64,000 bases of DNA from Sporosarcina beigongshangi (lineage in GTDB: Bacteria > Actinomycetota > Actinomycetes > Actinomycetales > Micrococcaceae). Positions 1 through 7,314 of the stretch are shown here, one piece after another. Positions within the stretch are counted from its first letter, which is position 1; every line of letters begins with the position of its first letter. The notes beneath the pieces were generated by a model. It was not told the DNA's origin. It was given only the letters and a program-made list of their open reading frames with translations, and made no database searches. Location of the stretch: contig NZ_JADHDY010000014.1 of assembly GCF_016820535.1 (NCBI RefSeq), forward strand, positions 81,252 to 145,251, written 5' to 3'. A program made the translations under genes and the position numbers.

Positions 1-951
1 GGTGCGCATGACTTCCAGCCGTCCGGGCGAAGTGGCGGCGCCGAAACCTTCCTGCACGAGCTCCAGGTTCAGTTCCTTTTCGCCGCCACCGAGGAAGGCC
101 TCGAGCGCGGCCAGGGCGACGGCGGCATTCTGGGCTTGGTGCTCGCCGTGCAGCGGCAGGAGAATGTCCGGGTAGCGCCCGGCAAGGCCCTGCAGCGTCA
201 GCATTTGGCCGCCGACGGCGATGGTGCGTGACTCGACGCCGAACTCCACGCCCTCGAAGCGGAAGTCGGCATGCTTTTCGCGGGCCGCATCCAGGATGAC
301 CTGGGCTGCATCGGCGGGCTGGGCGGCGCTGATGACGAACGCGCCCTCCTTGATGATGCCGGCCTTCTCCTCGGCAATGAGCCCGGTGGTGTCCCCAAGC
401 AGCTCCGTATGGTCCAGGGAGATGGGCGTGATGACGGCGACCTGGCCGTCGCCCACATTGGTGGCATCGGTGATGCCGCCGAGTCCAACCTCCATGACGG
501 CGACGTCGACCGGCTCGTCCGCGAAGATCGCGAACGCCAGGATGGTCAGGCACTCAAAGTAGGTCAGGCGCTGTTCACCGGCCGCGTCCAGCTCGCCGTC
601 GACAATGGCAAGGTAGGGGCGGATCTCGTCCCAGATCCGCACAAATGTCTCGTCGCTGACCGGGGCGCCGTCGATGCTGATGCGCTCGGTGACCTTTGTC
701 AGGTGCGGACTGGTGTAGCGACCGGTGCGCAGGTCGTGGGCCAGCAGTCCGGCCTCGATCATGCGGGACGTGGACGTCTTGCCGTTGGTGCCGGTGATGT
801 GGATGATCGGGAAGGCCTTGTTCGGCTCACCCAGCACATCCATGGCCCGGAAGAGGGGGGCCAGGCGCGGCTCCATCTTGTTCTCCGGAGCGCGTCCCAG
901 CAGTTCGGCGTAGACGCTTTCCACCGAAAATTCATCATGCAGTGCGCTCAT
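1..951 (-). CDS. folC: Folylpolyglutamate synthase / dihydrofolate synthase, C-terminus cut off by window
   Basis: This enzyme adds glutamate to folates, and often also makes dihydrofolate from dihydropteroate, in the cytosol. The visible 317 codons include the Mur-ligase-type P-loop GTNGKTS at residues 54-60, followed by SRMIEAGLL. The later motif MEVGLGGITDATN and the aspartate-histidine pair SLDHTELLG are typical of FolC. The start is the ATG at 949-951, one base after the ileS stop codon (953-955), so the gene is probably translationally coupled to ileS. The ileS-folC order is common in Micrococcaceae. The C-terminal domain lies off the left edge. Confidence 0.93.
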   Translation of the reverse strand, partial: MSALHDEFSVESVYAELLGRAPENKMEPRLAPLFRAMDVLGEPNKAFPIIHITGTNGKTSTSRMIEAGLLAHDLRTGRYTSPHLTKVTERISIDGAPVSDETFVRIWDEIRPYLAIVDGELDAAGEQRLTYFECLTILAFAIFADEPVDVAVMEVGLGGITDATNVGDGQVAVITPISLDHTELLGDTTGLIAEEKAGIIKEGAFVISAAQPADAAQVILDAAREKHADFRFEGVEFGVESRTIAVGGQMLTLQGLAGRYPDILLPLHGEHQAQNAAVALAALEAFLGGGEKELNLELVQEGFGAATSPGRLEVMRT

Positions 952-952
952 G

Positions 953-3900
953 CTAGACAGTGCTCCGTTCAACGGTGATGGTGGTGTCTACGTCGCCCGG
1001 GACCAGCTCGAGCTTGACGGTCAGGGTCTCTGACTTGACCAGTTCGGCGTTGGCGTGCAGGGCGTCGACGACGTCCTGGGGTGCCGAGATGATGGTGCGG
1101 ATGCGGTCGCTGACGTTCAGGCCGGTGTCCTTGCGGGCCTGCTGGATGGCGCGGATCATGTCGCGCGCCGCTCCCTCAGCCTCAAGTTCGGGGGTCAGCT
1201 CGGTGTTGAGCACCACGAAGCCGCCGGTGGGCAGCATCGCAACCGCACTCTTGCCGCCGTCGTGCGCGTCCTCAACCACCGTCTCCAGGGTGTACTCAGA
1301 TGGTTCCAGGGCCAGGCCACCAGCGGTGACAACGCCGTCGGTGACGGACCAGTCGCCGGTCTTGGAGCCCTTGATGGCGAGCTGGACGTCCTTGCCGAGG
1401 CGGGGGCCTGCGGCGCGGGCGTTGACCACGAGCTTCTGCGAAATGCCGAATTCCTCCGGGGAGGCGTCGGCGGCGTCGACGAAGCGGATGGTGCGGATGT
1501 TGAGCTCGTCGGCGACGATGCCCTCGGCACCGCCCAGGGTTTCTGCGTTGGGTGCCACAACGGTGAGGTCCTGCAGGGGCAGGCGAACGCGCAGCTTGGC
1601 GGCCTTGCGCAGGCTGGAGCCTGTGGAGCAGATCTGCTGGATCCGGTCCATCTGCTCCACAAGTGCGGCGTTGGGGACGAACAGGTCCGCGTTGGGCCAG
1701 TCGCTCAGGTGGACGGAGCGCCCTCCGGTGAGCCCGCGCCAGATTTCCTCGGTGACCAGCGGCAGCAGCGGGGCGGCCACGCGGCACACGGTTTCCAGTG
1801 CCGTGTAAAGGGCGTCAAAGGCGTCGGCGCTCTCGTCGAAGAAGCGGTTGCGGCTGCGGCGCACGTACCAGTTGGTCAGCATGTCCAGGTAGACGCGCAG
1901 CGAGTCGCAGGCTCCGGAGACGTCGTAGCCGTCCAGCTTGGCCGTCAGTTCACGGACGAGGTCGCCGGTGTTGGCCAGCAGGTACTGGTCCATGGGGTCG
2001 GTGTAGCCGTCAAAGCGCAGTTTGGCGTCGTAGCCCTTGCCGCCGTCGGCCGTGTTGGCGTAGAGCGTGAAGAAGCTGTAGACGTTCCAGAGTGGCAGGA
2101 TGACCTGGCGGACGCCGTCGCGGATGCCCTGTTCCGTGACGACGAGGTTGCCGCCGCGCAGGATCGGGCTGGACATGAGGAACCAGCGCATCGCGTCGGA
2201 GCCGTCGCGGTCCAGGACCTCGGAGACGTCCGGGTAGTTGCGCAGGCTCTTGGACATCTTCTGCCCGTCGGAGCCGAGCACGATGCCGTGGCTGATGACG
2301 TTGCGGAAGGCCGGGCGGTCAAACAGTGCTGTGGAGAGGATGTGCAGCATGTAGAACCAGCCGCGCGTCTGTCCGATGTACTCGACGATGAAGTCGGCCG
2401 GGTTGTGGGTGTTGAACCAGTCCTCGTTCTCGAACGGGTAGTGGACCTGGCCGTACGGCATGGAGCCGGAGTCGAACCAGACGTCCAGCACGTCCTCGAC
2501 GCGGCGCATGGTGGACTTGCCCGTGGGGTCGTCCGGGTTGGGGCGGGTGAGGTCGTCGATGAACGGGCGGTGCAGGTCCACCTCGCCCTCGTTGTTTAGC
2601 GGCAGGCGGCCAAAGTCGGCCTGCATCTCGGCGAGGGAGCCGTAGACGTCCGTGCGCGGGTACTCGGGGTCGTCCGACTGCCACACCGGGATGGGGCTGC
2701 CCCAGTAGCGGTTGCGGGAGATGGACCAGTCGCGGGCGTTGGCCAGCCACTTGCCGAACTGGCCGTCCTTGACGTTGCCCGGGATCCAGTTGATGTCCTG
2801 GTTCAGCTCGACCATGCGGTCCTTGAACGCGGTGACTTCCACGTACCAGGAGGAGATGGCGCGGTAGATCAGGGGCGTGCGGCAGCGCCAGCAGTGCGGG
2901 TAGCTGTGCACGTAGCTGGCCTGGCGGACCAGGCGCCCGGCGTCCTTGACGACGCGCGTGATGGTCTTGTTGGCGTCGAATACCTGCACGCCGGCGATGT
3001 CGTTGAGCGGGCCGCCGGCAAAGAGCGGCAGGAAGTTGGCTCCCTCGTCGACGGAGAGCACCACGGGGATGCCGTACTGCTCACAGACCTTTTGGTCCTC
3101 TTCACCGTAGGCGGGTGCCTGGTGGACGATGCCTGTGCCGTCGGTGGTGGTGACGTAGTCGGCCACCAGGAACTGCCAGGACTTGGCGGTGCCGTACTTC
3201 TCGTCGTCGGCGAAGTAGTCCCACAGGGGCTCGTACTTCAGTCCCTCGAGCTCGGCACCCGCGTACGTGGCGGTGACAGCGGCCGTCGCGGCAGCAGCGT
3301 CGTCGTATCCCAAATCCTTGGCGTGCGCGCCGACCAGGTCCTCCGCCAGCAGGAACTTCCCGGCGGTGGCGCCGAGGGTGACCCCATTGGGGCCTGCGGG
3401 GACGACGGCGTAGCGCACCTCGGGCCCGACGGCGAGGGCCTGGTTGGTGGGCAGCGTCCAGGGCGTGGTGGTCCAGGCGATGGCGGCGACCCCGGCCAGT
3501 TCCTGGGAGAGGGCGGATTCGCCCGCAAGGATGGGGAAGGTGACGGTGACGGTCTGGTCCTGGCGGTCCTTGTAGACGTCGTCGTCCATGCGCAGCTCGT
3601 GGTTGGAGAGGGGCGTCTCATCCTTCCAGCAGTAGGGCAGCACGCGGTAGCCGTTGTAGGTCAGGCCCTTGGAGTGGAGCTGCTTGAACGCCCAGAGCAC
3701 GGACTCCATGTACTCGACGTTGAGCGTCTTGTAGTCGTTGTCGAAGTCAACCCAGCGGGCCTGGCGGGTGACGTATTCCTGCCATTCGCCGGCGTACTTC
3801 ATGACGGAGGAGCGGCAGGCGTCGTTGAACTTGTCGATGCCCATGGCCTCGATCTGGGCCTTGTCGGTCATGCCCAGCTGCTTCATGGCTTCCAGCTCGG

Positions 3901-4231
3901 CGGGCAGGCCGTGCGTGTCCCAACCGAAGCGGCGCTCAACCCGGCGCCCGCGCTGGGTCTGGTAGCGGGCCACGAGGTCCTTGGCGTAGCCGGTGAGCAG
4001 GTGGCCGTAGTGCGGCAGGCCGTTGGCGAAGGGCGGGCCGTCGTAGAAGACGAACTCGTTGGAGCCGTCCTGGCCGGCGTCACGGGCGTCGATGCTGGCC
4101 TGGAAGGTGCCGTCTTCGGCCCAGTACTTGAGGACGAGCTCCTCCACTTCCGGGAAACGCACGGAAGCTGGCACATGGTTGGATTCGGCGTGCAGGCCGT
4201 GGGCTGCGGTTGCCTTGGGGAAGTGGGTCAT
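953..4231 (-). CDS. ileS: Isoleucyl-tRNA synthetase
   Basis: This class I synthetase charges tRNA-Ile. The protein is about 1092 residues from the ATG at 4229-4231 ([12 protein letters not shown]). The HIGH signature appears as HYGH near residue 72 and KMSKS near residue 656 ([12 protein letters not shown]). A long CP1 editing domain lies between, and the tRNA-binding domain with the C-terminal extension follows. The length and the HYGH variant fit the long, eukaryal-like IleRS clade usual in Actinobacteria. A longer reading to 4342 is open but would run through the T-box leader, so it is rejected. folC follows one base after the stop. Confidence 0.96.
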   Translation of the reverse strand: MTHFPKATAAHGLHAESNHVPASVRFPEVEELVLKYWAEDGTFQASIDARDAGQDGSNEFVFYDGPPFANGLPHYGHLLTGYAKDLVARYQTQRGRRVERRFGWDTHGLPAELEAMKQLGMTDKAQIEAMGIDKFNDACRSSVMKYAGEWQEYVTRQARWVDFDNDYKTLNVEYMESVLWAFKQLHSKGLTYNGYRVLPYCWKDETPLSNHELRMDDDVYKDRQDQTVTVTFPILAGESALSQELAGVAAIAWTTTPWTLPTNQALAVGPEVRYAVVPAGPNGVTLGATAGKFLLAEDLVGAHAKDLGYDDAAAATAAVTATYAGAELEGLKYEPLWDYFADDEKYGTAKSWQFLVADYVTTTDGTGIVHQAPAYGEEDQKVCEQYGIPVVLSVDEGANFLPLFAGGPLNDIAGVQVFDANKTITRVVKDAGRLVRQASYVHSYPHCWRCRTPLIYRAISSWYVEVTAFKDRMVELNQDINWIPGNVKDGQFGKWLANARDWSISRNRYWGSPIPVWQSDDPEYPRTDVYGSLAEMQADFGRLPLNNEGEVDLHRPFIDDLTRPNPDDPTGKSTMRRVEDVLDVWFDSGSMPYGQVHYPFENEDWFNTHNPADFIVEYIGQTRGWFYMLHILSTALFDRPAFRNVISHGIVLGSDGQKMSKSLRNYPDVSEVLDRDGSDAMRWFLMSSPILRGGNLVVTEQGIRDGVRQVILPLWNVYSFFTLYANTADGGKGYDAKLRFDGYTDPMDQYLLANTGDLVRELTAKLDGYDVSGACDSLRVYLDMLTNWYVRRSRNRFFDESADAFDALYTALETVCRVAAPLLPLVTEEIWRGLTGGRSVHLSDWPNADLFVPNAALVEQMDRIQQICSTGSSLRKAAKLRVRLPLQDLTVVAPNAETLGGAEGIVADELNIRTIRFVDAADASPEEFGISQKLVVNARAAGPRLGKDVQLAIKGSKTGDWSVTDGVVTAGGLALEPSEYTLETVVEDAHDGGKSAVAMLPTGGFVVLNTELTPELEAEGAARDMIRAIQQARKDTGLNVSDRIRTIISAPQDVVDALHANAELVKSETLTVKLELVPGDVDTTITVERSTV

Positions 4232-4244
4232 CACATCATCCTGG

Positions 4245-4455
4245 TGGTGGGCGTTCAGTTCAGGATGCAAGGACGGCTTGCGCCGCGGTACCACCTCGCT
4301 TGCCGTCCCCGTTGCCCTTCGGCCTTCGCCGCGGGGCGCCAAGTGCGGCCGCTTGTTGACTGCTGTGACGGGCTTACCCGTCCGGTTCTACTGGCATCGC
4401 CTGCGCGATGCGTTCTTCCGGAAGCTCACCGGTGATGGCCGGGTCAACGCTTTGT
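4245..4455 (-). promoter_or_regulatory. T-box leader of ileS (tRNA-Ile sensing), with upstream promoter
   Basis: The invariant T-box core reads TGGTACCGCGG on the minus strand at 4283-4293, about 55 bases before the ileS start. It follows the usual order of stem I, stem II and antisequestrator. An ATC isoleucine codon sits in a hairpin context at 4434-4436 and is my candidate specifier. A second ATC lies at 4407-4409 inside a perfect hairpin. A -10 box TAGAAT (4461-4466) would start the RNA near 4454. Actinobacterial ileS T-boxes of this compact type control translation by hiding the ribosome site; that mechanism here is inferred. Confidence 0.85.
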
Positions 4456-4504
4456 CCCTTATTCTACGGGATGCCGGGCGCCGGTGGGGACGCCCGGCCC
4501 ACTG

Positions 4505-5272
4505 CTACTTGCGGATGAGCTTGTGGTTGGCTGCCTGCGCCACGGGCCGGATGACGATCTGGTCCAGGTTGATGTGGTGCGGAAGCCCGACGGCGTACCC
4601 CACCACGCCGGCGACGTCCTCCGCGGTCAGCGGCTTCTCCACGCCCTCGTAGACCTTTTCCGCCGCTTCCTTGTCGCCGCCGAGGCGGTTGAGCGAGAAT
4701 TCCTCCGTCTGCACCAGTCCGGGTGCCACCTCGATGACGCGGATGTTGTTTTCCGCCTCTTCCAGGCGCAGCGCGTTGGTGATGGCGTGCTGGGCAAACT
4801 TGGCGGCGTTGTAGCCGGCCCCGCCCTCGTAGGCGGCCAGGCCAGCGGTGGATGTCAGGTTCAGCACGGTGCCGCTGCCATGGCTGCGCAGTTGTGGCAG
4901 GAACGCCTTGACCACGTTCATCGTGCCCAGCACGTTGACCTGGTACATCCAGTTCCAATCGTCTGCATCCGCCGTGGCCATGCGGTCCGTACCGCGGGCG
5001 CCGCCGGCAATGTTGATGACCGTGTCCACGCCGCCCAGGCCGGCAAAGGCGTCGGTGGCGAAATCGCGGAGGCGGGAGACGTCGTCGTCCCTGGTGACGT
5101 CAGCGACGAAGGCCAGGGCGCCGGTCCCGGCTGCGAGCGCGGTGAGCCGGTCCTCGCGGCGGGCCACGGCGACGACGTTCCAGCCGTCCTTGCGGAGCTG
5201 GCGGACGGTGGCGGCGCCGATGCCTGAGCTGGCGCCGGTGACTACTGCATTTTTGGGGGTGTTTTCAGCCAT
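4505..5272 (-). CDS. Short-chain dehydrogenase/reductase (SDR), YdfG-like
   Basis: This is a 255-residue classical SDR oxidoreductase that uses NAD(P)H on an unknown alcohol or carbonyl substrate. The Rossmann glycine motif TGASSGIG lies near residues 12-19. The catalytic tyrosine-lysine pair is YNAAK, preceded by the serine in NLTSTAG. The Arg in VARREDR after the second strand suggests preference for NADP. It lies 17 bases downstream of the DUF488 gene on the same strand, so the two are probably co-transcribed. It resembles the 3-hydroxy acid dehydrogenase YdfG group, but the substrate cannot be read from sequence. Confidence 0.88.
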   Translation of the reverse strand: MAENTPKNAVVTGASSGIGAATVRQLRKDGWNVVAVARREDRLTALAAGTGALAFVADVTRDDDVSRLRDFATDAFAGLGGVDTVINIAGGARGTDRMATADADDWNWMYQVNVLGTMNVVKAFLPQLRSHGSGTVLNLTSTAGLAAYEGGAGYNAAKFAQHAITNALRLEEAENNIRVIEVAPGLVQTEEFSLNRLGGDKEAAEKVYEGVEKPLTAEDVAGVVGYAVGLPHHINLDQIVIRPVAQAANHKLIRK

Positions 5273-5289
5273 GCTTCCAAATGTAGCGG

Positions 5290-5634
5290 CTATTTGCCGG
5301 CGTTCAGGAAATCGAGGAGCACGGCGGCCTGGTTTTCATGGTGGTCCTTGGCTCCGTACAGCAGGACAACTTTTTCGTGCTGGGCGATGATGCCGCGCAG
5401 CTGTGCCACGGCCGGATTGTGTTCCAGCTCTGCGGTGTAGTCGCGGACGAACGCCTCAAAGTTCTCTTCCTTGTGGCCGAAGGCGTTGCGGACCTCGTTG
5501 CTGGGGCCGGCTTCCTTGAGCCATAGGTCAATCTTGTCCTTCTTGATCCCCCGCGGCCACAGCCTGTCCACCAGGACGCGGTACTCCCCCGGCTCCGGTT
5601 CTTCATAAACACGCAAAATTCTGATTGTGCCCAT
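5290..5634 (-). CDS. DUF488 (YeaO-like) protein
   Basis: This 114-residue protein is full length for the DUF488/YeaO family. The signature VLVDRLWPRGIKKDKID lies near the N-terminus, followed by a WLKEAGPS segment and the C-terminal VVLLYGAKDHHENQA. The biochemical role of the family is not established. It starts at the ATG at 5632-5634 and is the first gene of a likely two-gene unit with the downstream SDR. Confidence 0.88.
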   Translation of the reverse strand: MGTIRILRVYEEPEPGEYRVLVDRLWPRGIKKDKIDLWLKEAGPSNEVRNAFGHKEENFEAFVRDYTAELEHNPAVAQLRGIIAQHEKVVLLYGAKDHHENQAAVLLDFLNAGK

Positions 5635-5706
5635 GGTCGCATCATAGCCCCGGAGCTACAGCAAGGGCAGGCGGCATTTCCACCACTGCTGCGCACCGTT
5701 TCCTGC

Positions 5707-5759
5707 GAATGCTGCGTCACTGCCGGGGGCGCGCAGCATTCAGGCAAAACCGCGCGCAG
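5707..5759. repeat. Palindromic repeat, copy 1, left of the AbiEi/DUF559-like gene
   Basis: This 53-base element has 10-base perfect inverted arms (gaatgctgcg / cgcagcattc) at its first 35 bases and a tail ending in gcgcag. A second copy in the same orientation begins at the stop codon of the neighbouring gene (6713-6765); 43 of 53 positions match by hand alignment. It resembles a REP-type extragenic palindrome. Confidence 0.7.
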
Positions 5760-5874
5760 CAGTAGTGGGTGACCTGGCGCTGCGATTCCTCCACAGCCAC
5801 CCCTGGGCCCCCGGCTGTCCACAATTGCGATACTGAGGCTGCTGCCGGCGGGCCATGTGGTGCAGCATGGCTCC

Positions 5875-6714
5875 ATGAGCCCGAATCGAAGCCCCGCAAC
5901 CATGACCGTGGCTACCGCCGTCCTGGAAAAGGGGAAGGTGGCAAGTCGGGGCCAGCTGCTGGCCTTGGGGTTTTCCGACTGGCAAATCCGCAGTGCCATG
6001 GCGTCGGGATCCATTCGAAGGGCCGCCCCTGGTGTCTACATACTTGGGGACCCACATCCCATGAGCCGCCACCTGGCTGAGAACCACGCCGCGTTGACGT
6101 GCTTCAGTGCCGCAAAAGAGATGGGACTCTGGGTCCTGCACGCCCCAGAGGCTCCACACGTCGGCACGGCACATGGGAGGCCGGTTCCAGGCTGTGTCAC
6201 TCACAGGTACAAGGGCACTTTGACATTCTGGGACATTGTTCGGCATTGCACACGGTGCGGTACTGATGTGGAGGTCCTGTGCGTACTCGAGTCGGCTGTC
6301 ATCAAGAAAAGGTGCACCATTTCAGAATTGCGACGCGAGTTCTCCCGGCGCAAAGATGCACGAATTCGCAGGCTCATTGACTTGATCGACCCGCAGTCGA
6401 TGTCCATTGCCGAGACATGCGCCAGGTTCCACCTCTTGAAGGCTGGCCACAGCGTCCAGGTCCAGTACCACGTCAGGAAAATGGGACATCTCGACGCCAT
6501 GGTCGACGGACAGCTGGGACTGGAGATTGACGGCAGGGAATTTCATGACAACGCCAAGGCGTGGGCAGAAGACCTCAGGCGGGGAAACGTCTTGACCGTG
6601 AGGGACGTCCCCACACTTCGAATCCGGGCATCAGTGGCGATGTACCATCCGGAGGAGATGCTCCGGTGGGTCGAACAGGCCCTGGCCACTATTTCTGCGC
6701 GCCATTCAAAGTGA
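5875..6714 (+). CDS. AbiEi-antitoxin-like N-terminus with DUF559-type nuclease-fold C-terminus
   Basis: This protein is about 279 residues from the ATG at 5875; GTG at 5857 and ATG at 5902 are alternatives and none has a strong ribosome site. The N-terminal part (KGKVASRGQLLALGFSDWQI, then SIRRAAPGVYI) matches the winged-helix region of AbiEi-family type IV antitoxins. The C-terminal part contains LDAMVDGQLGLEIDGREFH, which matches the Vsr/DUF559 fold with an ELDG-like motif. Such fusions are abundant in Actinobacteria and their function is unknown. No partner toxin is adjacent. Its codon use is less GC-biased than its neighbours, and it lies between two copies of a palindromic repeat. Confidence 0.72.
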   Translation: MSPNRSPATMTVATAVLEKGKVASRGQLLALGFSDWQIRSAMASGSIRRAAPGVYILGDPHPMSRHLAENHAALTCFSAAKEMGLWVLHAPEAPHVGTAHGRPVPGCVTHRYKGTLTFWDIVRHCTRCGTDVEVLCVLESAVIKKRCTISELRREFSRRKDARIRRLIDLIDPQSMSIAETCARFHLLKAGHSVQVQYHVRKMGHLDAMVDGQLGLEIDGREFHDNAKAWAEDLRRGNVLTVRDVPTLRIRASVAMYHPEEMLRWVEQALATISARHSK

Positions 6715-6765
6715 ATGCAGCGTCACTGCGGCGGTTGCGCAGCATTCGCACAATACCGTGCGCAG
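6713..6765. repeat. Palindromic repeat, copy 2, right of the AbiEi/DUF559-like gene
   Basis: This is the second copy of the element at 5707-5759, in the same orientation, with arms gaatgcagcg / cgcagcattc (one mismatch). It overlaps the TGA stop codon of the upstream gene. Confidence 0.68.
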
Positions 6766-6774
6766 GGTCAGGGT

Positions 6775-7254
6775 TCAGGGCCGGCTGCCCTGGTACAGTT
6801 CCCGGATCCGCGCGGCCGGCGCATCCAGGGGCAGGAAGTACTCGCACTGCCACTTCTGTGTGCGTCGGGCCTGGTCGCTGGTTGCCACAACGTCCGGCGC
6901 ATACACGCGCATGGCCCGCTTCCCGCCAACCCCGGACACGGAGACCACGCCGCGGCGCACCAGCACGGCCGCAGGGAACACGAACTGCCCCAGCCCCTCA
7001 CCCAGGCCGGCCTGGACCACAAACAGGGCCACGCCGTCGGACGTGTCAAAGGGGCGGATGGGGCCTGCCGCGGACCGCCGCCACAGCGTGACAAACTGCC
7101 CAACCTTGGTGGGCGTGGTCTTGGCCACACGGAATGCTGCGGGGTGCCCGTCCAACACCAGTGTGTGGGCGCGGTACCCGGCGCTCTCGGGCTCGGGCGA
7201 CACGGCGGAGACGGCAATCCCGGCCCGCTGCCACATCAGCATCGACTCCTGCAT
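6775..7254 (-). CDS. MepB family protein
   Basis: This 159-residue protein starts at the ATG at 7252-7254 (MQESMLMWQRAGI), the normal length for MepB. The central part has the family pattern of a short beta-rich domain (KVGQFVTLWRR, GPIRPFD, GVALFVV, GQFVFPAAVLVRRGVVS) and the end AQWxxEYF-like motif RRTQKWQCEYFLPL. MepB is the third gene of the staphylococcal mepRAB efflux locus, but its activity is unknown. It diverges from valS with only 52 bases between them. The frame is open upstream to 7425, but that would overlap the valS coding start and is rejected. Confidence 0.78.
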   Translation of the reverse strand: MQESMLMWQRAGIAVSAVSPEPESAGYRAHTLVLDGHPAAFRVAKTTPTKVGQFVTLWRRSAAGPIRPFDTSDGVALFVVQAGLGEGLGQFVFPAAVLVRRGVVSVSGVGGKRAMRVYAPDVVATSDQARRTQKWQCEYFLPLDAPAARIRELYQGSRP

Positions 7255-7290
7255 GCAAACACCCTTCGAATCTTGGTTGGGAGGCAACTC

Positions 7291-7314
7291 ATGAAAGAAT
7301 TGCCACATGGCTGA
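7291..7314 (+). other. Seven-codon leader ORF overlapping the valS start
   Basis: The ORF reads MKELPHG. It has an excellent ribosome site (GGGAGG, 7279-7284) six bases before its ATG, and its TGA stop lies at 7312-7314, three bases beyond the valS ATG (7307-7309). valS itself has no ribosome site at normal spacing, and its frame is closed upstream by a stop at 7292-7294. Coupling of valS to this leader by reinitiation is inferred. Confidence 0.55.

Noticed and set aside
4232..4342. N-terminal extension of ileS to 4342
   Set aside because: It would translate through the T-box core, and the family N-terminus begins after the ATG at 4231.
7201..7306. T-box for valS
   Set aside because: Only about 50 bases separate mepB and valS, and no TGGTACCGCG-like core is present.
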